This document shows positions 1-8,102 of a stretch of DNA of 64,000 bases, one piece after another. Source of the DNA: Saccharomyces uvarum (taxonomy: Eukaryota; Ascomycota; Saccharomycetes; Saccharomycetales; Saccharomycetaceae). The stretch is from the NCBI GenBank assembly GCA_947243795.1, contig OX365942.1:124001-188000 (forward strand), in the 5' to 3' direction. Under the pieces are notes generated by a model that saw nothing but the letters and a program-made list of their open reading frames with translations, was not told the origin of the DNA and searched no databases. The first letter of the stretch is position 1, and each line of letters starts with the position of its first letter. The translations under genes were made by a program, and so were the position numbers.

Positions 1-1409
1 CCAAAAGTGTTCAAGAGTTCGCATGACACAATATCCCATCTTTGCGTCTCGCCCTTTGTGTTTTCTGTTATTACATGTCTTCTGTTTGTTAATAGTGAAC
101 TTCTTGTTAGCGCAAACCCTCCTTCGTTGACACTGAAACTATTGTCCGCTAAATCGAGTTCATTCAAATTTGAGTCTGTGCAAAATGAAAATAACAGTTT
201 TTCATCCGGTAAAAGAGCAATATCCAAGATACCACCATGCTTTTTCATCTTTGTTTCCAGATTGCCTGATGTATCTTGTTGTTCATGTTCATGGTGATGA
301 TGATGTTGGCCGGATTTGAAAATTCGTGAAAGTTTTGCATTTTCATAACTGGATAGGTTTGCCCTCATCACGTTACCTTGGGAGTCACCAAAATACAGTC
401 GATCGAGACTTGTTCCTTGAACGCACCATATTGAAGAATCCCATGACCAAGATCCGATCTTATTGGGCGCTTGGAAAACACCATTAGCTTCATCCCATAT
501 GCAGTTCAAATCCCATACGTTTATTACACCGTCTGAACTGGTACTTACTAATCGTGTAGAATCGTTGACAGTTCTTACGACTTTAATGTTTGTCATATGA
601 GCGTTTTCAATTCTCATTGTTTCTTTACGGTCTTTGCATGAATAGAAAATCAGATCACCGTTACAATCTCCGGCCACTAAATCAAAGGGACGCGCTGTTT
701 GATCGTTAACAGAATGGTATTTCGATATTACGGCGCTCATGCAATATATCGATCCTGTGTCGTTTGATTGAGCATTACCAAAAGTGTGAAGTAGAGTAGC
801 TATTTTCTCTGAGCCCTTGCTTATGCACCAAACTTTGATTTTCCTATCTAGACCGCCTGTAGCAAAAATGAAGTAGTTTTGTTCACCGGTGGCAAATTCA
901 TTGTTTGTTTCGTTATAATCATCATCTTTGTCGTCCTTGTCCTGGCGTTCATCAATTCCATAGCCATGCAACGTATCGTAGTGTATAGGTACTATACATT
1001 TGATATAATCGTCATGATCACCAATGATTCTCTTATCCCATGTGGTTAGTTCAGCGTTCAGACTAATCAATACTATGGAGAAATCATGACTTACCGATAT
1101 GAATGTGTCTATAGTGGACGGATCTGCGCCTTTCATATTGACGTGTACTAAATCACTTGCCCAATCGCTATGGACTTGCATTCTTATCGCGTCGTCTGAT
1201 GCGGGATTGGCCTTAGATGTAGACTGGACATTGTTGAAGAGCTGAGCGTTCTTATGCAAAATTATGGAACCATCTCTTCCTGAAGTCAGAAAATAGTTCC
1301 TACCAGGTATGTTTGGGTATAAAATCTTTGTTATAGGTAGGATATGCGCATCTTGTGAAGTGCAGTATTCTGGGGAAATTAAGCCATAGCTTACCGTCAA
1401 CTGATTCAT
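1..1409 (-). CDS. DUF1: Duf1, WD40 cofactor of deubiquitinases (5' part only)
   Basis: Ortholog of YOL087C, the WD40-repeat partner of the ubiquitin proteases Ubp9 and Ubp13, related to human WDR48/UAF1. Read on the minus strand, the frame opens at ATG 1409 (protein begins MNQLTVSYGLISPEYC) and stays open to the window edge, about 469 codons; the full S. cerevisiae protein is about 1,116 residues, so the C-terminal half lies outside. WD-type signatures are visible, such as LTSGRDGSI, ATGGLDRKIKVW and STSSDGVINVWD. A short His tract (HHHHHEHE, about nt 290-313) is shorter than the His run I recall in S. cerevisiae. It is divergent from MHF1 across 484 bp. The identification is firm; function is taken from the family. 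Confidence 0.95.
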   Translation of the reverse strand, partial: MNQLTVSYGLISPEYCTSQDAHILPITKILYPNIPGRNYFLTSGRDGSIILHKNAQLFNNVQSTSKANPASDDAIRMQVHSDWASDLVHVNMKGADPSTIDTFISVSHDFSIVLISLNAELTTWDKRIIGDHDDYIKCIVPIHYDTLHGYGIDERQDKDDKDDDYNETNNEFATGEQNYFIFATGGLDRKIKVWCISKGSEKIATLLHTFGNAQSNDTGSIYCMSAVISKYHSVNDQTARPFDLVAGDCNGDLIFYSCKDRKETMRIENAHMTNIKVVRTVNDSTRLVSTSSDGVINVWDLNCIWDEANGVFQAPNKIGSWSWDSSIWCVQGTSLDRLYFGDSQGNVMRANLSSYENAKLSRIFKSGQHHHHHEHEQQDTSGNLETKMKKHGGILDIALLPDEKLLFSFCTDSNLNELDLADNSFSVNEGGFALTRSSLLTNRRHVITENTKGETQRWDIVSCELLNTF

Positions 1410-1893
1410 GATTTCGTTCCTGATTATCCGGTTTTTCTTGTTTTCCTCCTGGGGGCGTGAATGTATATATTTGTTCGAATGGGTTGTTTTCTCGTTAAAG
1501 ATGGCCTTGAGAAGAATGACGGGTCTATGCAATTGCAATCCAACTGGCACTTATACGACGTCGAAATGAAAGGGGGGAGCGGACTATGAATGTATTGCAA
1601 AAAAAATTTTGGTCGTTCTCTGAGTAGTAGCCCAATACCAGGATAGAACACGGTGATCGTAGAGCAAATATTGTTCAAAAAAGAATCCACTATTGAACAA
1701 TAGCAATGGGGTTTTTTCAATAGTATATAGGTTTGAGATGAAATTTAGGCGGAGGGGTAGTAAAGGGGCGGAGAGAACTGAAAAAAAAAAAAAAAAGATA
1801 GCAGCCGTAAAAATCAAAATAGTAAGACGATCGATTAGATGAGATAGGCTAGATAGTGACGAGGCAGTTACCAAGTGGAGATCAACGGGCGCA
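1410..1893. promoter_or_regulatory. Divergent DUF1/MHF1 intergenic region
   Basis: 484 bp without a credible gene. It holds a perfect 10-bp inverted repeat (1669-1678 and 1693-1702), three AGGGG stress-element cores (1571-1575, 1753-1757, 1764-1768), a TATATA-like stretch near 1724-1730, and an uninterrupted run of 16 A at 1781-1796, which is a typical nucleosome-excluding tract about 100 bp before the MHF1 ATG. Small minus-strand open frames here look accidental. Confidence 0.6.
1669..1702. repeat. Perfect 10-bp inverted repeat with two ATTGTTC cores
   Basis: Left arm TATTGTTCAA (1669-1678) and right arm TTGAACAATA (1693-1702) are exact reverse complements around a 14-nt spacer. Each arm contains ATTGTTC, the core bound by the HMG-box repressor Rox1, so the pair could be two head-to-head Rox1-type sites. 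The right arm also contains a smaller dyad, CTATTG-AA-CAATAG (1690-1703). That the arms match is seen; binding is inference. Confidence 0.5.
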
Positions 1894-2169
1894 ATGAATG
1901 AAGATGGCGACAGGGCTCAGTTGAAAGCCAAGCTATGGGTCTACGTGGAGACACGACTACAACAGGTACTGTGCTCCGAGGATGCTAAATACACACCGAG
2001 ATTCATAAACTCTTTGTTGGAACTAGCGTATTTACAGCTGGGGGAGATGGGGAGCGACTTACAGGCATTTGCCGAGCACGCTGGGCGAGATGTGGTCAAC
2101 GAGAGCGATCTCATGCTGTATTTGAGGAAGCAGCCGGAATTGCAAGAGCAAGTTCGACAAAGCGAATAA
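1894..2169 (+). CDS. MHF1: Mhf1, histone-fold subunit of the MHF complex
   Basis: 91 residues, against 90 for YOL086W-A in S. cerevisiae. It begins MNEDGDRAQLKAKLW and continues as a compact histone fold (RFINSLLELAYLQLGEMGSD, then a helix rich in acidic and basic residues ending VNESDLMLYLRKQPELQ). Mhf1 pairs with Mhf2 to form a DNA-binding CENP-S/CENP-X-type complex that works with the FANCM-like helicase Mph1 in fork repair. The ATG at 1894 is the only sensible start. It converges with ADH1, with 128 bp between the stop codons, so its 3' UTR probably overlaps the ADH1 terminator. Confidence 0.95.
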   Translation: MNEDGDRAQLKAKLWVYVETRLQQVLCSEDAKYTPRFINSLLELAYLQLGEMGSDLQAFAEHAGRDVVNESDLMLYLRKQPELQEQVRQSE

Positions 2170-2201
2170 AAAACATTGGAAATACTAACTACTTAACAAT
2201 T

Positions 2202-2297
2202 ATTTTTTGTAAAAACCTAAGAGTCACTTTAAAATTTGTATAAACTAATTTTATAACTTATTTAATAATAAAAAATCATAAATCATAAGAAATTTGC
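2202..2297 (-). terminator. ADH1 3' UTR / terminator
   Basis: The AT-rich stretch directly downstream of the ADH1 stop, read on the minus strand, begins GCAAATTTCTTATGATTTAT and is recognisably the ADH1 terminator widely used in yeast vectors. It includes the run toward TTAAATAAGTTATA and the conserved CAAATTTTAAAGTGACTC segment. It lies between the convergent stop codons of ADH1 and MHF1. Confidence 0.8.
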
Positions 2298-3344
2298 TTA
2301 TTTAGAAGTGTCAACAACGTATCTACCGACGATTTGACCCTTTTCCATCTTTTCGTAAATTTCTGGCAAGGTAGACAAACCGACAACCTTGATTGGAGAC
2401 TTGACCAAACCTCTGGCGAAGAAGTCCAAAGCTTCTCTGGTGTCAGCTCTGTTACCGACGTAAGAACCGACAATGGAGATGGACTTGACGACTTGGTTGA
2501 AGACATCAGAACAACACTTAGCACCGGCTGGCATACCGACCAAAACGGTGGTACCGTTAGCTCTACAGTATCTGGTAGAAGCTTCAATGGCGGCTTCAGA
2601 AACGGAAACGTTGATGATACCGTGAGCACCACCGTTGGTGGCCTTGATGACGGCACCGACAATGTCCTTTTCAGTAGTGAAATCGATGAAAACTTCACCA
2701 CCAATGGATCTGAATAAGTCTTCCTTACCAGCACCACCGTCAATACCGACGACTCTGTAACCCATGGCCTTGGCGTATTGAACAGCCAAAGAACCTAGAC
2801 CACCAGCAGCACCGGAAATGGCAACCCATTGGCCGGCAGACAAGTTAGCGGACTTCAAAGCCTTGTAGACAGTGATACCAGCACACAAGACTGGGGCACA
2901 TTCGGCCAAGTCAGTACCTACTGGGATGTGAGCAGCTTGGACGGAGTCAGCGGTAGCGTATTGTTGGAAAGAACCGTCGTGGGTGTAACCAGACAAGTCA
3001 GCGTGAGGACAGTTGGATTCGTTACCCAATTCACAGTATTCACAGGCCATACAAGAACCGTTCAACCACTTGATACCGGCAAAGTCACCGACCTTCCAGC
3101 CCTTGACGTTTTCACCCATGGCGACAACGACACCGGCACCTTCGTGACCACCAACTAATGGTAGCTTGACTGGCAAAGGCCAGTCACCGTGCCAAGCGTG
3201 CAAGTCAGTGTGACAGACACCGGAGTACTTGACGTTGATCAACAATTCGTTGGCCTTTGGGGTTGGGACTGGAATATCTTTGTATTCCAACTTACCGTGG
3301 GATTCGTAGAAGATAACACCTTTTTGAGTTTTTGGGATAGACAT
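2298..3344 (-). CDS. ADH1: Alcohol dehydrogenase I, fermentative
   Basis: 348 residues from ATG 3344, the same length as S. cerevisiae Adh1 (YOL086C). It reduces acetaldehyde to ethanol with NADH in the cytosol, regenerating NAD for glycolysis. Catalytic zinc ligands C44 (GVCHTD), H67 (GGHEGAG) and C154 (LCAG) are present, as are the structural zinc cysteines C98, C101, C104 and C112 and the Rossmann motif GAAGGLGS with D202. Met271 is the Adh1-type substrate-pocket residue (Leu in Adh2). Codon use is extremely biased, as expected for a very highly expressed gene, which also creates long spurious antisense frames. Several residues are those I recall from the paralogs Adh2, Adh3 or Adh5 (K5, V85, F88, N237, I243, C260), and C149 is unusual. 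An upstream in-frame non-ATG extension is not used. Confidence 0.98.
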   Translation of the reverse strand: MSIPKTQKGVIFYESHGKLEYKDIPVPTPKANELLINVKYSGVCHTDLHAWHGDWPLPVKLPLVGGHEGAGVVVAMGENVKGWKVGDFAGIKWLNGSCMACEYCELGNESNCPHADLSGYTHDGSFQQYATADSVQAAHIPVGTDLAECAPVLCAGITVYKALKSANLSAGQWVAISGAAGGLGSLAVQYAKAMGYRVVGIDGGAGKEDLFRSIGGEVFIDFTTEKDIVGAVIKATNGGAHGIINVSVSEAAIEASTRYCRANGTTVLVGMPAGAKCCSDVFNQVVKSISIVGSYVGNRADTREALDFFARGLVKSPIKVVGLSTLPEIYEKMEKGQIVGRYVVDTSK

Positions 3345-3463
3345 TGTATATGAGATAGTTGATTGTATGCTTGGTGTAGTGTAAAACACAATAAGAGAAA
3401 GGGAAAAGAAGAATTATAAGAGGGAATAACAACAAGAAATGAAAACCATAACAATGGCCGGTG

Positions 3464-3471
3464 TATTTATA
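3464..3471 (-). promoter_or_regulatory. ADH1 TATA box
   Basis: TATAAATA on the minus strand inside CAAGTATAAATACACC, about 120 bp before the ADH1 ATG, the same arrangement as in the S. cerevisiae promoter. The leader just before the ATG (ACCAAGCATACAATCAACTA) is also conserved. Confidence 0.85.
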
Positions 3472-3575
3472 CTTGATTGTAACAAGATGGCACTGGTTTT
3501 TTTTTTTTTTAAAAAAACCTAGGTAAGGTGTTCTGTTCTTGCTGCCCCGAATGGAAACACCTTTGTGAGTAGTGT

Positions 3576-3596
3576 GAGAGAGAGAGAGTGTGTGTG
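3576..3596. repeat. GA/GT dinucleotide microsatellite
   Basis: A short (GA)n run passing directly into a (GT)n run, between the ADH1 TATA box and the distal activation region. It is the only dinucleotide microsatellite of note on this side of the gene. Confidence 0.7.
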
Positions 3597-3789
3597 AAGA
3601 CGAGTTTCGAGCCATGCATCTACCCCCTCATCCGCTCTCGAAGAACGACATCTGTTGGTGCTGCGTGGATCTGATTTTTTTCAATTTCCAAGGTGTTAGT
3701 TACCATCGTATTTTGTTCTCGCCATCGCGAATATGGCGAGACAACAACGGGAAAAACCAGCATGCGCCTATCTCATCCAAGACTCCTGG

Positions 3790-3888
3790 CGGGTAACGGA
3801 GCCCGACACGCATCCCGGTGCATGGGTTACGGCACCCACAAAAACAAAAGAGGAAGCCCGTTCCGGGCACCCACAAAATCCGGGATTT
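3790..3888 (-). promoter_or_regulatory. ADH1 upstream activation region (Rap1, Gcr1, Reb1-like)
   Basis: On the minus strand AACCCATGCACCGGGATG (3811-3828) aligns with the Rap1 site AACCCATACATCGGGATT that I recall from the S. cerevisiae ADH1 promoter. A CTTCC Gcr1 core lies next to it (GGAAG on plus, 3852-3856). GTTACCCG (3790-3797) is an exact Reb1-type site. GGCACCCACAAAA occurs twice as a 13-bp direct repeat (3831-3843 and 3866-3878), each copy a partial Rap1-like match, and AAATCC-G-GGATTT (3876-3888) is a perfect palindrome. The order and spacing fit the glycolytic-gene activation module; individual factor binding is inferred. Confidence 0.7.
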
Positions 3889-4129
3889 CCCCAAAACCCG
3901 TAAAAAATCCGGAAAGAAACCGCACGGAGGGGGGTAACGGTTCTAACCTCATACAGAAATGGGGAATGTCTGTACGAGCAGTAGCGGAATGGGAAATGAC
4001 CAGTTGTCCTCAATACAAGAATAACATGAAAGTCAGCTAATGAAAGAACTAGCTACTCTGGTGGATACGGCCGTGGTACTTATATATGGCGTTCTGCTCA
4101 ACACACACACAAAGACCTCAATCACTCTC

Positions 4130-4157
4130 AGGGTTACGCAAACCCTACCTTCAAGGT
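4130..4157. repeat. Two adjacent dyads in the PHM7 upstream region
   Basis: AGGGTT (4130-4135) and AACCCT (4141-4146) flank a 5-nt loop, and immediately after comes the 11-bp palindrome ACCTT-C-AAGGT (4147-4157). AACCCTA resembles the Tbf1 core. Function is unknown. Confidence 0.45.
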
Positions 4158-4240
4158 CACACACTGCTTGGCAGTTAAATCCCCTTTTCTTCGGTGAACT
4201 TAAATAGTGACACGGTCTATCGTCGCCATGCCATCGCCCG

Positions 4241-4266
4241 CCCCTACTCGCCCCTCGGCGCAGGGG
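4241..4266. promoter_or_regulatory. Cluster of stress-response elements (STRE)
   Basis: Two CCCCT cores (4241-4245, 4251-4255) and one AGGGG core (4262-4266) lie within 26 bp of a GC-rich block, and two more CCCCT cores lie at 4524-4528 and 4529-4533. Msn2/Msn4 bind this pentamer; clustering makes stress control of PHM7 plausible. Confidence 0.5.
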
Positions 4267-4620
4267 CGCGATCGAAGCCGGCGAGCGAAAAATGGAAGGT
4301 TTGAAAAAACAAGTGAAAGAATGCCGCCGGGCTCAGCCCCACGCACAGCGTTAACGCCGGGTCCGGCACAAAGCGCGGGTCCGACGCAGAGTCAGCATGA
4401 TTGTGGCGCATTGTCTGCGCTTCTTCGAGTGGCTCTGACGTGTGTGTTGCCTTTGGTTTCGGGCTACTTGATTTGACCTTCGTTCGTTTGTCCGTCCGTT
4501 TCTTTCTCCTCTCTTCTTGGTTGCCCCTCCCCTCAGCTCAAGTGCACAACACAACCAACCCTCTTCTCTTTATCCGGTATACGTCAATCTTCTTCTGACT
4601 TCGGAGATGTTGGTCGATGG

Positions 4621-4628
4621 TATATATA
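4621..4628 (+). promoter_or_regulatory. PHM7 TATA box
   Basis: TATATATA, 104 bp before the PHM7 ATG, at a usual distance for a yeast promoter and downstream of the clustered CCCCT elements. Confidence 0.6.
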
Positions 4629-4731
4629 GCGTGTATCCGGCTGCCCCTTGTCTTGAGTTGCCCTTCCCCATCTCATCAGGCTCATCAGGTGTATTAACAA
4701 CAATATCGAGCATCGACAGCGCACATTTACT

Positions 4732-7700
4732 ATGTCTGACAGCACACCAACACCTTCGTCGACTTCGGCGTTCGTCACTGCGCTGATTTTCAACGGTATC
4801 GTCGCCATCATATTCGTGTGGCTTTTCTTATTATTGCGGCCCAAGAACAGAAGGGTTTATGAGCCGCGGTCGCTTAAAGACGTGCAGACCATCCCGGAGG
4901 AAGAACGGACGGAGCCGGTTCCCGCGGGTTACACGGAATGGGTGCAGTACTTGCTCTCCAAGCCGCACTCGTTCCTTATCCAGCACACTGGTGTGGACGG
5001 GTACTTCCTGCTCCGGTACATCGGGATTGTCGGGTCTGTTTCTTTCGTGGCATGCGTGTGTATTCTGCCCATTCTGCTGCCCGTGAACGCAACCAACGGT
5101 AATAACCTGAAGGGTTTTGATCTGCTTTCGTTTGCGAACGTCAAGAACAAGAACCGGTTCTACGCGCACGTCTTTCTCTCATGGCTCCTTTTCGGGCTGC
5201 TCATTTACGTCATCTACAAGGAGCTGTACTACTACATCGTGTTCAGACACGCTATGCAGACCACGCCGCTCTATGACGGGCTGCTTTCGTCCCGGACAGT
5301 CATCATCACCGAGCTGGACGAGGACATCTCGCAGGAGGGCGAGATGCAGATGCGTTTCCCCAAGGCGTCCAACGTGGCGTTTGCGTACGATCTCTCGGAC
5401 CTGCAGGACCTGTGCCAGGAAAGAGCCAAGAACGCGGCCAAGTACGAGGCCGCGTTGAACAAAGTCTTGAACAAGTGTATGAAAATGACCACTAACAAGA
5501 CGCAGGAGCAGCTGGACAAGGTATACAATGACGGCACCAAGCCCAAGGACGACTTGGAGACGTACGTTCCACACAAGAAACGCCCCAAGCACCGTCCGGG
5601 CAAATTGCCGCTCTGTCTGGGCGGCAAAAAAGTCAGCACGCTATCCTATTCTAGTAAGAGAGTCGGCGAATTGAACGACGAAATCCACGAAAAGCAGGCC
5701 GACTGGGCCAGCAATGACAGGCTACCCGCCTGCTTCATCCAGTTCGAGTCCCAATTGGAAGCGCAGAGGTGTTTCCAATCTGCGGGCGCGATTCTGGGGA
5801 CAAAGCACTTTGGTAAGCGCCTCATCGGCTACTCCCCCGAAGACATCAACTGGGAGGCCATGCCTCTCAGTTCCAAGGAGAGGCACTCCAAGAGGGCTTT
5901 GGCCAACACCATTCTGGTCCTATTGATCATCTTCTGGGCCATCCCCGTCGCCGTCGTCGGGTGTATTTCCAACGTCAACTACCTTACCGAGAAAGTCCAT
6001 TTCTTACGTTTCATCAACAACATGCCCACTGTGCTAATGGGTATTATCACCGGTTTGGCGCCCTCCATCGCGCTGGCCATACTGATGTCCCTGGTCCCAC
6101 CCTTCATCATCAAACTCGGGAAACTGAGCGGTTGCGTCACTGTGCAGGACACCGATCTGTATTGCCAAGCTTGGTACTACGCATTCCAAGTCGTTGAAGT
6201 CTTCTTGGTCACCACAGCCTCCTCCTCCGCGTCCTCCACTGTTGATGCGATCATCAAGAAGCCAACCTCCGCGATGACGCTACTGGCAAGCTACTTGCCC
6301 CGGTCGTCCAACTTCTACATCACGTATTTCCTACTGCAAGGTTTGACTGTCCCCTCTGGTATGCTTTTCCAAGTGGTCAATCTGATTTTGAGCAAAGTAT
6401 TGGGCAGATTTCTTGACTCCACCCCAAGACAAAAATGGAACCGTTACAACACACTGGGCGCCCCCAAATTTGGCGTCATATACCCCACCATCGAAGTCCT
6501 TGTGTGCATCTACATATGTTACTCGATCATCGCTCCTATACTGCTGTTTTTCAGTACTTTTACGTTGATTCTTCTATATGTGGCGTACTTATACAACCTG
6601 AACTACGTCCTTGGGTTTTCGTTCGATCTGAAGGGCCGCAATTATCCAAGAGCCCTTTTCCAGATCTTTGTCGGTATCTACCTAAGTGAAGTATGTTTGC
6701 TTGGTTTGTTCATCATGGCCAAGACCTGGGGCCCTCTGGTCTTGGAAGTGGTCTGGATTGTCGTCACCGCCCTGGCTCACATATACATGAAAAGAAAATT
6801 CTTACCATTGATTGACGTAGTCCCCTTGAGCGCCATCAGATACGCAAGAGGGGAATCCGGCTACTCTTATCCCTCTTCGGATTTGGGCGCCCACGAAGTG
6901 AAAAATATTGCCGATGAAATGAAGAACGACTACGAGAACGACGACACTCATGGTATTCTATCACCCGCTACCAAGGATGATTTGAAAAAGGCCAATCTGC
7001 TACTCGACGACGATAACAATTCAGAAAACAGTGCTCCAAGTAATCCATTCATATCTGGGTCTGAAGAAAGAAGTGAACGTAACTCATCTTCCAGATTCAA
7101 CGGAGAAGGCGACTCGGTCAACAAGAAAAAGAACGACCCTATTATCAAGAAATCGAATACTCTTTCTTCTTCCACCAAAGGCAACGGTGCCGGAAACGAA
7201 TCGACTTTTGTCCCAGAAGACGAAAAATTCCGCAAGTTCCAATACAGTGATGTGGAGGCTCTAAGAAATAAGCGCCCATATGACGACGACGATCAAAGTC
7301 GCCATGGACCCGACGGGGCTGTGCCAGTTAACGCAGACGCCGGAGTCATTTATGGCAACGCAGGTGCTGTGATGAAGGAACCTCAGGCATTTCCACCAGA
7401 TGTCTTGGAGGCGAACTCATGGTCGCAGAGAATCGCACTATTTTTCAATCCAAAGAAATCGTATCCGTTTGACGAAGTCAGAACGAGGCTCCCACACGTT
7501 TTCAATACTAGTATCGAATACGATGAAGAGTATTTGAACACCGCTTACACCGATCCTTGTGTCAGAGAAAAAGATCCTATTGTGTGGTGTTGTAAGGACC
7601 CATTGGGTGTTTCCAAACAACAAATTCAAGAAGCCGGTTCCGTTGGTCTGGATGTAAGAGATGAGTTTACAAGATATGATGAAAAAGGTAAATCCATGTA

Positions 7701-7743
7701 CACCTACAATCCTCCTGACTATGAGCCTGAAGCCAAAAAGTGA
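4732..7743 (+). CDS. PHM7: Phm7, DUF221/TMEM63-OSCA family membrane protein
   Basis: 1,003 residues, against about 991 for YOL084W. The family (CSC1/OSCA/TMEM63) comprises multi-pass membrane proteins related to calcium-permeable, mechanosensitive channels; Phm7 itself is a phosphate- and stress-responsive protein of uncertain role. Visible: a first hydrophobic segment near residues 15-40, two more near 95-120 and 145-170, a long hydrophilic loop to about 380, then a block of closely spaced membrane segments to about 700 with the conserved pore region, and a polar, Ser/Asn/Asp-rich tail. The 5' third has strongly G/C-ending codons (33-37 of 60 bases G+C in sampled lines), while the 3' end is ordinary (25 of 60). 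Start chosen at the first ATG, MSDSTPTPSS. Confidence 0.96.
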   Translation: MSDSTPTPSSTSAFVTALIFNGIVAIIFVWLFLLLRPKNRRVYEPRSLKDVQTIPEEERTEPVPAGYTEWVQYLLSKPHSFLIQHTGVDGYFLLRYIGIVGSVSFVACVCILPILLPVNATNGNNLKGFDLLSFANVKNKNRFYAHVFLSWLLFGLLIYVIYKELYYYIVFRHAMQTTPLYDGLLSSRTVIITELDEDISQEGEMQMRFPKASNVAFAYDLSDLQDLCQERAKNAAKYEAALNKVLNKCMKMTTNKTQEQLDKVYNDGTKPKDDLETYVPHKKRPKHRPGKLPLCLGGKKVSTLSYSSKRVGELNDEIHEKQADWASNDRLPACFIQFESQLEAQRCFQSAGAILGTKHFGKRLIGYSPEDINWEAMPLSSKERHSKRALANTILVLLIIFWAIPVAVVGCISNVNYLTEKVHFLRFINNMPTVLMGIITGLAPSIALAILMSLVPPFIIKLGKLSGCVTVQDTDLYCQAWYYAFQVVEVFLVTTASSSASSTVDAIIKKPTSAMTLLASYLPRSSNFYITYFLLQGLTVPSGMLFQVVNLILSKVLGRFLDSTPRQKWNRYNTLGAPKFGVIYPTIEVLVCIYICYSIIAPILLFFSTFTLILLYVAYLYNLNYVLGFSFDLKGRNYPRALFQIFVGIYLSEVCLLGLFIMAKTWGPLVLEVVWIVVTALAHIYMKRKFLPLIDVVPLSAIRYARGESGYSYPSSDLGAHEVKNIADEMKNDYENDDTHGILSPATKDDLKKANLLLDDDNNSENSAPSNPFISGSEERSERNSSSRFNGEGDSVNKKKNDPIIKKSNTLSSSTKGNGAGNESTFVPEDEKFRKFQYSDVEALRNKRPYDDDDQSRHGPDGAVPVNADAGVIYGNAGAVMKEPQAFPPDVLEANSWSQRIALFFNPKKSYPFDEVRTRLPHVFNTSIEYDEEYLNTAYTDPCVREKDPIVWCCKDPLGVSKQQIQEAGSVGLDVRDEFTRYDEKGKSMYTYNPPDYEPEAKK

Positions 7744-8102
7744 TATGGCACAACACTGGTCTTCTGCATACATAATTCCTTAATATTCGTTTTCTATTCG
7801 TTTTACATTTTTAATCTAGTTTAATACAAAAATTAATAATTCTATACTAATACAAATACATTATATGGCCTAACGAGCTTATTCGTGGAATCGGCATGCA
7901 CCCTTAAAAATCAAAATGAATCAAAAAAAAAAAAAAAAAAAAAAAAAATAAAATAAAAGGGGAAAGCCAATAAGACCAGTCGGCTGAATATATCATCATG
8001 AACAACTACGAAGTGAAGCTGAGAAAACCAAAGCCAGCTCTGAAACACATTGTTGAGACGCTATAGTTATACGCACGCATCTCAAACAATCACAGTTGCC
8101 AG
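7744..8102. other. PHM7-ATG34 spacer
   Basis: 359 bp. The PHM7 3' end is AT-rich with TATA/TAATA-type processing signals to about 7870. A 26-A homopolymer follows at 7923-7948, and the ATG34 promoter occupies the rest. No gene seen. Confidence 0.6.
7923..7948. repeat. 26-nt poly(dA) tract
   Basis: Twenty-six consecutive A residues on the plus strand, the longest homopolymer in the window, 154 bp before the ATG34 start. Tracts of this length exclude nucleosomes in yeast promoters and vary in length between strains. Confidence 0.85.

Larger units (their letters stand above)
3345..4731. promoter_or_regulatory. Divergent ADH1/PHM7 intergenic region
   Basis: 1,387 bp without a credible gene. The ADH1 side (3345 to about 3950) carries the leader, the TATA box, a GA/GT dinucleotide stretch (3576-3596) and the distal activation region. 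The PHM7 side (about 4000-4731) carries two adjacent dyads at 4130-4157, a GC-rich block around 4230-4400 with clustered stress elements, a C/T-rich stretch and a TATA box. Open frames of 60-115 codons in this interval overlap one another on both strands and have no recognisable protein character. Confidence 0.7.

Noticed and set aside
7-297. 96-codon plus-strand frame at the window start
   Set aside because: It is antisense to conserved DUF1 coding sequence and has no recognisable features.
885-897. Rpn4-type GGTGGCAAA
   Set aside because: It is inside DUF1 coding sequence (another copy is inside HST1), so it is most likely incidental.
2276-2743. Long open frames within ADH1 in other frames and on the other strand
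   Set aside because: They come from the extreme codon bias of ADH1 and have repetitive, non-protein-like composition.
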